Below, one piece after another: positions 1 to 6,225 of a DNA stretch of 7,917 bases. The DNA lies in the NCBI GenBank assembly GCA_030680655.1, contig JAUXUZ010000388.1:1-7917 (forward strand). The letters are read 5' to 3'. The position numbers and the translations under genes are program-made. Source of the stretch: Phycisphaerales bacterium (GTDB lineage Bacteria > Planctomycetota > Phycisphaerae > Phycisphaerales > UBA1924). Under the pieces are notes generated by a model that ran no database searches, was not told the DNA's origin, and saw only the letters and a program-made list of their open reading frames with translations. Numbering within the stretch: position 1 is the first letter of the stretch; each line of letters starts with the position of its first letter.

Positions 1-500
1 CGCTGCCCGAAGCGCAGCTCGACCGCTTCATGCTCAAGCTCGTCGTCGGCTACTCGCAGCTCGACGACCTGATGGTGATCCTCGACCGCACCACCGGGGC
101 GATCACGCCCGAGGTGGGCAAGGTGCTCGACGGGCCGGGCATCCTCGAGGGCCAGAAGCTGGTGCGTGAGGCCGTAGTTGCGCCGCACGTGAAGGAGTAC
201 GCCGCGCGCCTGGTGATGGCGACACACCCGGGCGGGCAGTACGGCACGGAGATCGCAAGCAAGTACATCCGCTGCGGGGCATCACCCCGCGGCGCTCAGG
301 CGCTGGTGCTGGGCGGCAAGGTGCGGGCGCTGATCGACGGGCGTTACCACGTCGGGTTCAAGGACATCCAATCGGTGGCGCTCCCTGTTCTGCGGCACCG
401 CTTGCTGCTCAACTTTGAGGCCGAGGCTGACCGGGTGGACGGCGACGCGATCGTGAAGAAGATCATGGCCGAGGTACGGACTGAAGCCGTCAAGGCGTAA
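1..500 (+). CDS. MoxR-family AAA+ ATPase, C-terminal part (5' end outside window)
   Basis: This is the C-terminal third or so of a MoxR-type AAA+ ATPase. The reading frame is open from base 3 and begins with LPEAQLDRF (3-29), the conserved MoxR stretch at the end of the ATPase core. The methionine at base 30 is therefore internal and not a start. A GASPRG sequence (276-293) is the sensor-2 segment, whose arginine (288-290) contacts nucleotide in this family. The rest is the helical lid. Walker A and B lie upstream of the window and cannot be checked. MoxR ATPases act in the cytoplasm and are thought to be chaperone-like partners of VWA proteins; the DUF58 and VWA genes that follow support that role. 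The gene ends in TAA at 498-500, six bases before the inverted-repeat cassette, so the insertion leaves it intact. Confidence 0.93.
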   Translation, partial: LPEAQLDRFMLKLVVGYSQLDDLMVILDRTTGAITPEVGKVLDGPGILEGQKLVREAVVAPHVKEYAARLVMATHPGGQYGTEIASKYIRCGASPRGAQALVLGGKVRALIDGRYHVGFKDIQSVALPVLRHRLLLNFEAEADRVDGDAIVKKIMAEVRTEAVKA

Positions 501-505
501 GGACC

Positions 506-538
506 TTTTTTACAACGAAGGTACCGAAGGTAGCGAAG
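506..538 (+). repeat. Left arm of 33-bp inverted repeat
   Basis: The arm starts with six T (506-511) followed by ACAACGAAGG, then two further variants of a 9-base unit (513-521, 522-530, and 531-539 with its last base changed). Its last base, G538, is also the first base of the GTG start codon of the GxxExxY gene. The GAAGG at 526-530 inside the arm serves as that gene's ribosome binding site. Confidence 0.92.
526..530 (+). promoter_or_regulatory. Ribosome binding site for the GxxExxY gene, inside the left repeat arm
   Basis: GAAGG lies 7 bases before the GTG at 538. It supports GTG as the start, because no other start codon lies nearby in this frame. Since it is part of the inverted repeat, it would be base-paired if the two arms fold together in the mRNA. 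Confidence 0.6.
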
Positions 539-996
539 TGGAACAGGCTCAACGACAACTCGTTGCAAAGTCGAGTCTTCCCCAGGCGGTGGAGGACGTT
601 GCGCACGCGGTCATCGGCTTTGCTTTCGAGGTCCATACAACGCTCGGCCCCGGACTGCTTGAGCGTGTTTATGAAGACGCGATGTGTCTTGAGCTGCGTC
701 GAGCTGGCATGTACCACCAGCGGCAAGTCGAGGTACCGGTTCTCTACAAGGGCGAACGATTGACGCCGCACGTTCTTGATCTTTCAGTCGGTGAATGTCT
801 GGTCGTCGAATGCAAAGCCGTCAGGCAGTTGCACGAAGTACACACCGCGCAGGTGCTGTCCTATCTAAAAGTCACGAACCGCCCTTTGGGGCTGCTCTTC
901 AACTTCCACGCGATTCGCCTCAAAGAGGAGATGAAGCGGGTTCTCAACGGACGCTGGACCGGTCTTCCTTCGCTACCTTCGGTTCCTTCGTTGTAA
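538..996 (+). CDS. GxxExxY-family protein, predicted PD-(D/E)XK nuclease-like fold
   Basis: A 152-residue protein starting at GTG. The name-giving motif is visible as G39-L-L-E42-R-V-Y45, just after an amphipathic helix (residues 17-36). A PD-(D/E)XK-like core follows: D81, then E91-C-K93 after a hydrophobic strand, then Q105 and Y109 in the next helix. The stretch GLLFNF (118-123) is the usual late strand. From memory this family is classed with the PDDEXK_3 nuclease-like fold, is often present in several copies per genome, and has no settled biochemical role. Members are usually about 120-130 residues; this one has some 15 extra at the N-terminus and a short tail, LPSLPSVPSL (143-152), encoded by the right repeat arm. 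No signal peptide or membrane segment is seen. Whether it cuts nucleic acid, and whether it moves its own gene, is unknown. Confidence 0.88.
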   Translation: MEQAQRQLVAKSSLPQAVEDVAHAVIGFAFEVHTTLGPGLLERVYEDAMCLELRRAGMYHQRQVEVPVLYKGERLTPHVLDLSVGECLVVECKAVRQLHEVHTAQVLSYLKVTNRPLGLLFNFHAIRLKEEMKRVLNGRWTGLPSLPSVPSL

Positions 997-1000
997 AAAA
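968..1000 (-). repeat. Right arm of 33-bp inverted repeat
   Basis: This is the inverted copy of the left arm, ending in six A (995-1000). On the + strand it carries three 9-base units of pattern CCTTCGNTN (967-975, 976-984, 985-993). It encodes the end of the GxxExxY protein, including the TAA stop at 994-996. Its last A is the first base of the DUF58 start codon. Confidence 0.92.
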
Positions 1001-1935
1001 TGCTCAAGACAGCCTCCCCAACCCGGCCCAAGTCGATCGAGGACCTCCTCGACTCGCAGCTTGTCGCTCGCCTCGGGCAGCTCGACATCACCGCACGAAA
1101 AGTTCTCTCGGGCAAGCTCAAGGGTGAACGGCGTTCCAAACGCCGCGGCGAGTCCGTCGAGTTTGCCGACCACCGGCCCTACGCCGTCGGTGACGACCTG
1201 CGTCACATCGACTGGAACATCTTCGGCCGGCTCGACCGGCTCTTCCTCAAACTGTTCCTGGAAGAAGAGGACCTCTCGCTGCACGTGGTGATCGACGCTT
1301 CCGGCAGCGGTGACGCCGGCACCCCCAGCAAGTTCCTGCTCATGCAGAAGGCCGCCGCGGCACTTGGCTATGTGGGGCTTGCCAACCTCCACCGCGTGCA
1401 GGTTACTGCCATGGGCGGGCTCAACGACAAGGCCGAGCCGCAGTTGCTCAGCATGATCCGCGACCTCCGCGGCCGTCGGCGGCTGGTGGACCTTGTGCGG
1501 TACCTCTGCCAGGTCGAGCCGGGCGGCCCGTGCAACTTCACCGAGGTCTGTCGTCGCATCAACCTCACCCGGCGCGGCAAGGGTGTCATGGTGATCATGT
1601 CCGATTTTTTCCACAAGGCGGGGTACGACGAGGGGCTCCGGCTGCTGGTCGGAACCGGGTACGAGGTCTTCCTGCTGCAGATCCTGTCGCCGCAGGAGCT
1701 GCAGCCGGATATCGGCGGTGACCTGCGACTGAAAGACTGCGAAGACGGCGACACGGCCGAGGTCACCATCTCGTCGGCGCTGCTGAAGAAGTACCAGGCA
1801 AACCTGACGGCGTACTGCTCACGCCTCCGCGAGTTCGCCGGTCAGCGGGGCATGGGGTACCAGCTTGTGCCGTCGAGCACGCCGGTGGATGAGCTGCTTA
1901 TGGACTACCTGCGGCGCAGGGGGTTGCTGGCATGA
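1000..1935 (+). CDS. DUF58 domain protein
   Basis: A 311-residue protein with the DUF58 hallmark at residues 50-72: G50-E-S-V-E54-F-A-D-H-R59-P-Y61, then G64-D-D-L-R68-H-I-D71-W72. A VWA-like metal site follows as D99-A-S101-G-S103, then a strand ending in S201-D202. Proteins of this family are cytoplasmic or membrane-peripheral partners of MoxR ATPases and VWA membrane proteins; the exact biochemistry is not established. The ATG at 1000 is chosen because no other good start occurs before the conserved region. There is no Shine-Dalgarno sequence before it, since the upstream bases belong to the inverted repeat. Only three A separate it from the TAA of the preceding gene, in the same frame, so translation may depend on reinitiation. 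It ends with a 4-base ATGA overlap with the next gene. Confidence 0.93.
   Translation: MLKTASPTRPKSIEDLLDSQLVARLGQLDITARKVLSGKLKGERRSKRRGESVEFADHRPYAVGDDLRHIDWNIFGRLDRLFLKLFLEEEDLSLHVVIDASGSGDAGTPSKFLLMQKAAAALGYVGLANLHRVQVTAMGGLNDKAEPQLLSMIRDLRGRRRLVDLVRYLCQVEPGGPCNFTEVCRRINLTRRGKGVMVIMSDFFHKAGYDEGLRLLVGTGYEVFLLQILSPQELQPDIGGDLRLKDCEDGDTAEVTISSALLKKYQANLTAYCSRLREFAGQRGMGYQLVPSSTPVDELLMDYLRRRGLLA
1918..1923 (+). promoter_or_regulatory. Ribosome binding site for the VWA gene
   Basis: AGGGGG lies 8 bases before the ATG at 1932, inside the end of the DUF58 gene. It supports this start together with the ATGA overlap. Confidence 0.5.
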
Positions 1936-4049
1936 CCCTGCTCGCGCCGCTCATCGCCGGCATCGCCGCCGCCATCGCCATCCCGGCGCTGGTCATCCTC
2001 TACTTCCTCAAGCTCAAGCGGCGGGATGTTGAGGTCTCGACCACGCTCCTATGGAAGAAGGCGATCGAAGACCTGCAGGCCAACGCCCCGTTCCAGAAAC
2101 TGCGCAACAACATCCTGCTCATCCTGCAGCTCATCGCCTTGTGCGCTGCGATCTTCGCCCTCGCGCAGCCCGAGGTGAAGAGCAACTCCCTCGGAGGCGG
2201 CCGGCACGTCATCGTTATCGACCGCTCGGGCTCGATGAGCGCCACCGACGGGGGGGCCGACAGCAAGCCCGGCGGCGTCACGCGGCTGGAGGCGGCCAAG
2301 AAGAAGGCGCTGGAGTTTGTCCACACGATGCGCGAGCCGGGCCTGCTCGACGAGCGCGGCGACGAGGCGATGGTTGTTGCCTTTGACGTGATCGCCGACC
2401 GGTTGGCCAACTTCACCAGCAACAAGGCGGAGCTGCGCCGCGCGATCGAGAGCATCGAGCCCACCGACGCCCCCACCAGCTTCGTCGCGGCGTTCCAGAC
2501 CGCCCGCGCGTTCGCCAGGGTCACGCTCGCGGAGGATAAAGGCCTCATCACCAGCGGCGGGGCCACGATCCACCTCTTCAGCGACGGGCGCCTGCCGGAC
2601 CTGGAGCAGCTCGGCCAGAGCAAGGACCTGGCGATTACCGCCGAGGACAAGATCGTCTTCTACCCCGTCGGCTCGCCCGACACCTGGAACGTCGGCATCA
2701 CGGGCATGCGGGCCGAGCGTGCGTTCGAGGAGCCGGGCAAACTGTCGATCTTCGTCGGCGTCATGAACTCCGCGAAGGAACCGCGGACGGTTGACGTTGA
2801 GCTCCGTATCGACAGCCGCGTTGACGCGATCAAACAGGTCACGATCCCCGCAGCACGACTGACCGAGAGCACCACCGGCGACGAAGCGGGCGGCATCCGA
2901 GCATCGAACAAGCTGGTCACCTCCTCGTCTGGCGTGGTGTTCGATATGGTCCGGCCGCAGGGTGGTGTCTTTACCGTCGTTGTCCGTCCGCCCGAGGGTG
3001 ACGCGCTCGCGGCCGACAACAACGGCTACCTGGTGGTTCCGCCGGCCAAGCGGCTCACCGTCGCGCTGGTCACCGACGGCAACCTCTTCCTCCGCGAGGT
3101 GCTCGACGGCCTGCCGCTGCAGAAGCTCGACGTCTGGTCGCCAGCCGAGGCTCAGGAACGGTTCAAGGACGGAGCCACCCCCGCCGGGTACGACGTGTTC
3201 GTGCTGGACGGCTGGCTCCCGAAGATCAGGGGCGCCGACGGGAAAGAAGTGCCCGGCCTGCCGCCGGGCCGCTTCCTGGTCTTCAACGCACTCTCCTCAC
3301 CGCCGCTTGGCCTGATCGATCAGGGGCCCGGCGAGGCGACGACGGTTATCAACTATGACCGCGGCCACCCGGCGCTGCGGAACATCTCGTTCGACGGTCT
3401 CACAGTCAATCCCTCGCGCAAGTGCAGCATCCCGCCGCGCTCGGGCGTGCGGTCGCTGGCGGAAGGGATCAGCGGGCCGCTGATCGTTGAAGCGACCGAT
3501 GTCGGCACCCGCGCCCTGATCGTCACCTTCGACACGCTCAACAGCAACTGGCCGTTCGATGCCGGGTTTGTCCTCTACACCGCGCAGGGCCTGACCTACC
3601 TCGGCTCCAGCAGCGGCGAGACCGGCGCGCTGGTGCTTCGCCCCGGCCAGACCGTCGAGCAGACCCTGCCGCCGGGCGCAGCGAACGCTCGCGTCGGCCT
3701 GCCCGATTCGTCACGCAAGGACCTCTTGGTGAGCGCCGAAGGTCGCGTCGTGTACGGGCCGCTGCCGAAAGTCGGCATTTACACCATCAGCTGGGAGGGC
3801 GCCGCCGGCGGCACCGACACGCTGGCGGAAGGCCGCGTGCGTCGAATCGTCACCGCGAACCTGCTCGACCCGTACGAGTCTGAGGTTGCCGCCGTCAAGG
3901 CCGATGATCTCAAGTCGCTGATGCCATCCAACATCTCGACGGGCCAATTGCAGGCGGGTACGCGCCGGCTCTGGCCGTGGTTCCTGCTGCTGGCGCTCGC
4001 GTTCGTACTGATCGAGTGGTTCGTCTACAACCGCAAGGTGGTGGTGTAA
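1932..4049 (+). CDS. BatA-like membrane protein with VWA domain
   Basis: A 705-residue inner-membrane protein. The N-terminus is the BatA-type aerotolerance region: a membrane helix at about 5-26, a basic loop with the typical VSTTLLWKK sequence (35-43), and a second helix at about 60-80. The VWA domain follows with an intact metal-binding MIDAS: D97-R-S99-G-S101, a probable threonine at T182, and F216-S-D218-G. Residues of about 374-555 resemble the glutamine-amidotransferase-like fold found in long BatA relatives, including NSNWPFDAGF, a version of the usual SNWPL...FP motif. A last helix lies at about 680-698, followed by a short basic tail. The VWA domain should therefore lie between two membrane anchors, outside the cytoplasm. 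Such proteins pair with MoxR and DUF58 partners; the ligand is unknown. It overlaps the DUF58 gene by 4 bases, and one base separates it from the next gene. Confidence 0.93.
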   Translation: MTLLAPLIAGIAAAIAIPALVILYFLKLKRRDVEVSTTLLWKKAIEDLQANAPFQKLRNNILLILQLIALCAAIFALAQPEVKSNSLGGGRHVIVIDRSGSMSATDGGADSKPGGVTRLEAAKKKALEFVHTMREPGLLDERGDEAMVVAFDVIADRLANFTSNKAELRRAIESIEPTDAPTSFVAAFQTARAFARVTLAEDKGLITSGGATIHLFSDGRLPDLEQLGQSKDLAITAEDKIVFYPVGSPDTWNVGITGMRAERAFEEPGKLSIFVGVMNSAKEPRTVDVELRIDSRVDAIKQVTIPAARLTESTTGDEAGGIRASNKLVTSSSGVVFDMVRPQGGVFTVVVRPPEGDALAADNNGYLVVPPAKRLTVALVTDGNLFLREVLDGLPLQKLDVWSPAEAQERFKDGATPAGYDVFVLDGWLPKIRGADGKEVPGLPPGRFLVFNALSSPPLGLIDQGPGEATTVINYDRGHPALRNISFDGLTVNPSRKCSIPPRSGVRSLAEGISGPLIVEATDVGTRALIVTFDTLNSNWPFDAGFVLYTAQGLTYLGSSSGETGALVLRPGQTVEQTLPPGAANARVGLPDSSRKDLLVSAEGRVVYGPLPKVGIYTISWEGAAGGTDTLAEGRVRRIVTANLLDPYESEVAAVKADDLKSLMPSNISTGQLQAGTRRLWPWFLLLALAFVLIEWFVYNRKVVV

Positions 4050-4050
4050 C

Positions 4051-6225
4051 GTGCCCCTCCGCGCGGCCGTCGCGTGGCTGCTTGCGCTGCTCTGCCTGCT
4101 CATTCCGCACGCGCACGCCGATGAAGCCCGGATCGCGGGTGTGAAGGTGGGCTACGACGGCCTCGTGCCATCTGAGCGGTGGGCGCCCCTCTGGGTCACG
4201 ATCCAACCGGGAGACGAGGCGCAGTCGCTCACCCTGCGCGCAACCTACGAGCAGGACCCGACCCAGCGGGCCGTGATGTTGACGCCCGTGACGACCACGC
4301 CGGGGCGCACGATTACCGTGCCTCTGCTGGTCTGCCCCCCGCGGTTTGTTGACCGGATCACGGTCGAGTTGTCCGGCGGCCGCCGCACAAGCAGCGTCAC
4401 CTTCGCGCGTGCGCCGCGCAAAGACGAGTTGAGCCTCGACCAACCCCTCGAAACGGGAGCACTGGTCGTCGGCACGTTCGGCGTGCGGCTGAGCGAGAGC
4501 GCCATCACCGAGTGGAAGGCCAGGGCCGTCAGCAACTGGAGCGGTGGACTGGAACACGCCGCGCTGGTGGCGCTGCGGCCTGGCGATATCGGCACCAGCT
4601 GGGCGTGCTTCGACGGCTTGAACGTGCTGGTCGCGCGTCTCAGTTCGCTCGACACGCTCCCTGCCGCGTCGCTCGATGCGCTCGCCGCCTGGGTGTCGGG
4701 GGGCGGCCGGATCGTGATCGTCGCCGATGCGCCGGGGGGAACGTGGCGGCGGTTTGTGCCACCGGGGGTCGGCCTGAGCGATGCGAGGCCGGTGAAGCCG
4801 CCAGCCGGGCTCGCCGATCTTCTCGACGAGAACTGGAGCGTCGCCGAGGCAGTCCCCGCTCGCACGGTGACCGTCAGCGGCCAGGCGACGCTTCGCGGGT
4901 GGTCGTTGGAGCAGCCGCTGGAGGGGGGAGGAGCGCTTATCGCTTCTGGGCCCTTCGGCGGAGGACTGGCGACGGTTGTGGCGTTCGACCCATCGCTCGC
5001 ATGCGCCGACTATTCCGACGCGGCCGTGGCCCCACTGTGGGCCTCGCTCCTCCGCTCGATCCTGCCTGACCAAGCGTCCACTTTGCGGCCTGGCGAGAAC
5101 AGCGGCTACATGATCTCCAGCGGTGACGGAGCGATCGGTGCCGCGGCTCTTGTCAGCGCGGTTGATGCGCTCTGTGACGTCCCGCCAATCCCGGTGTGGG
5201 TCTACGCGCTGCTGGTATCGCTCTCAGCGCTGCTGGCGCTGGCGGTGAGCGCCGGCGATTACATCTTGCTCGGCCGGTTCAAGTCACGCCACCGTTCGTG
5301 GATGACGGCGGCCGCGTGGGTAAGCGTGTTCGGTCTCGTGGCGTGGGCGCTGCCCAACATGGTGAGGCGTGAAGCGACCACGCTCGGGCGCGCCGTCGTC
5401 ATCGACGCTCTCCCGGCGCTCGAGCGAGCACCCACCACCGCGTGGCGCTCCGGCGTCACGTCGATCTTCGCCGCGACCAGCGCTTCGGCCCCGCTCACTC
5501 CCGCCTTGAGCCCCGCGCCCGCCGTGCCGGGGCTCGACGGCTATTGGCGGGGCGTGTCGGTGCTGGGCGTGTACGCCTATCAGTCGGAGCGACGGTCCGA
5601 GCGTTCGACCGTTCCGCTGCCGCTCCTGCAGCGCATCAGCGCGCTCGACGGCTCGTCGGCCGCGTCGGTCCCGCCGCCGGGTGGGATTCAACTGCGGCAG
5701 TGGACCCTGCGAACCCTGCAGGATGTCGGGATGGTCAAGGGGCACCCCCGCGTGACGTTCGCTGAAGGGGGTGACCGCGGCACCTTTACGGTCACCGGTC
5801 TGCCCGTTAGGGCCGTGCTCCGCTCCGGCGCTGTGCAAACCGCCGCTGGGTGGGCGTCCCTTCAACCGACGGGCGATGGACCCGCAGCCGCCAGTGCGCT
5901 GCGTCTAGTCGTTAGCGGCCGGCCCTCGCCCGATCTGGTCGGCTGGCGCGCCGCGCCACCGGCGCCCGACGACGCCGCGCACGCTGTTTCCGCCGCCGAC
6001 ACGCCGCGCCCAGGCAGCGGCGCAAGGTACCTCTTGCTCGACGGCACCCGCCGCCGCACGCCGGCCTTTGACGCGCTCGCCGCCGCCGGCAACTACGCCG
6101 TGGTGCACCTGCTGCTCGACGGGCCCGCCGACATCACCACCACGGTCCCCCACCAGTCCCGCGGCGTGCTGCTCTACCGGATCGCTGTTCCCCTCACCGA
6201 CCCCGCACCACCGGCCACCCCATGA
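4051..6225 (+). CDS. Secreted, membrane-anchored companion protein of the MoxR/DUF58/VWA module
   Basis: A 724-residue protein starting at GTG, with AAGG at 4035-4038 as a weak, distant ribosome site. The N-terminus is a signal peptide: a hydrophobic core at about 7-18, then AHA before DEA (cleavage near residue 23). A beta-rich domain follows, then an alpha/beta segment at about 189-240 ending in GGGRIVIV, which resembles the glutamine-amidotransferase-like fold. Two membrane helices lie at about 383-405 and 418-435, joined by a short basic loop (409-415), which suggests the loop is cytoplasmic and both large domains lie outside. D403-Y404 at the end of the first helix matches the GPxDY motif often seen in such companions, but the G and P are replaced. 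The remaining 290 residues are beta-rich and proline/alanine-rich, with no motif I recognise. The function is unknown. It overlaps the ABC ATPase gene by ATGA. Similarity to DUF4350-type proteins is possible. Confidence 0.8.
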   Translation: MPLRAAVAWLLALLCLLIPHAHADEARIAGVKVGYDGLVPSERWAPLWVTIQPGDEAQSLTLRATYEQDPTQRAVMLTPVTTTPGRTITVPLLVCPPRFVDRITVELSGGRRTSSVTFARAPRKDELSLDQPLETGALVVGTFGVRLSESAITEWKARAVSNWSGGLEHAALVALRPGDIGTSWACFDGLNVLVARLSSLDTLPAASLDALAAWVSGGGRIVIVADAPGGTWRRFVPPGVGLSDARPVKPPAGLADLLDENWSVAEAVPARTVTVSGQATLRGWSLEQPLEGGGALIASGPFGGGLATVVAFDPSLACADYSDAAVAPLWASLLRSILPDQASTLRPGENSGYMISSGDGAIGAAALVSAVDALCDVPPIPVWVYALLVSLSALLALAVSAGDYILLGRFKSRHRSWMTAAAWVSVFGLVAWALPNMVRREATTLGRAVVIDALPALERAPTTAWRSGVTSIFAATSASAPLTPALSPAPAVPGLDGYWRGVSVLGVYAYQSERRSERSTVPLPLLQRISALDGSSAASVPPPGGIQLRQWTLRTLQDVGMVKGHPRVTFAEGGDRGTFTVTGLPVRAVLRSGAVQTAAGWASLQPTGDGPAAASALRLVVSGRPSPDLVGWRAAPPAPDDAAHAVSAADTPRPGSGARYLLLDGTRRRTPAFDALAAAGNYAVVHLLLDGPADITTTVPHQSRGVLLYRIAVPLTDPAPPATP

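Larger units (their letters stand above)
506..1000. mobile_element. Putative non-autonomous mobile cassette: GxxExxY gene inside 33-bp terminal inverted repeats
   Basis: Bases 506-538 and 968-1000 are inverted copies matching at 32 of 33 positions; the only mismatch is 522 against 984. Between them lies a single gene and nothing else. Similarity stops at both outer edges (505 against 1001) and at the inner edges (539 against 967), which defines a 495-bp unit. No transposase is encoded and I see no target-site duplication next to the arms. GC is about 58% over the 180 bases counted at 541-720, against 77% at 2461-2520 in the VWA gene. The unit lies exactly between two genes that are usually adjacent. 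That it is mobile is inference; the repeat and its placement are seen directly. Confidence 0.6.

Noticed and set aside
501..512. Possible promoter in front of the GxxExxY gene
   Set aside because: There are only five bases between the moxR stop and the repeat arm, and no -35/-10 pair is recognisable there or in the arm.
968..1000. Right repeat arm as an intrinsic terminator
   Set aside because: The single arm does not fold into a GC hairpin on its own, and on the + strand it ends in A and not U. The downstream gene starts at once.
795..1127. Plus-strand open frame spanning the right repeat arm
   Set aside because: It overlaps both the GxxExxY and DUF58 genes in another frame and has a random-looking, R- and S-rich composition.
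973..1614. Minus-strand open frame opposite DUF58
   Set aside because: It is a shadow of the DUF58 gene, whose conserved residues are clear on the + strand.
2773..2783. CGAAGGAACCG inside the VWA gene, an 11-base match to the right repeat arm
   Set aside because: It is isolated, sits in coding sequence, lacks the T/A run and a partner arm, and is short enough to arise by chance.
3910..5073. Long minus-strand open frame of 387 codons
   Set aside because: It lies opposite the VWA gene and its companion, is rich in R, G, A and H as expected from antisense of high-GC coding DNA, and shows no motif. The + strand genes here have signal peptide, membrane segments and tight overlaps.
5491..5520. 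PLTPALSPAP peptide, which resembles the translation of a known intergenic repeat class
   Set aside because: The DNA differs from that repeat at many positions and the region is a proline/alanine-rich linker within an intact gene.
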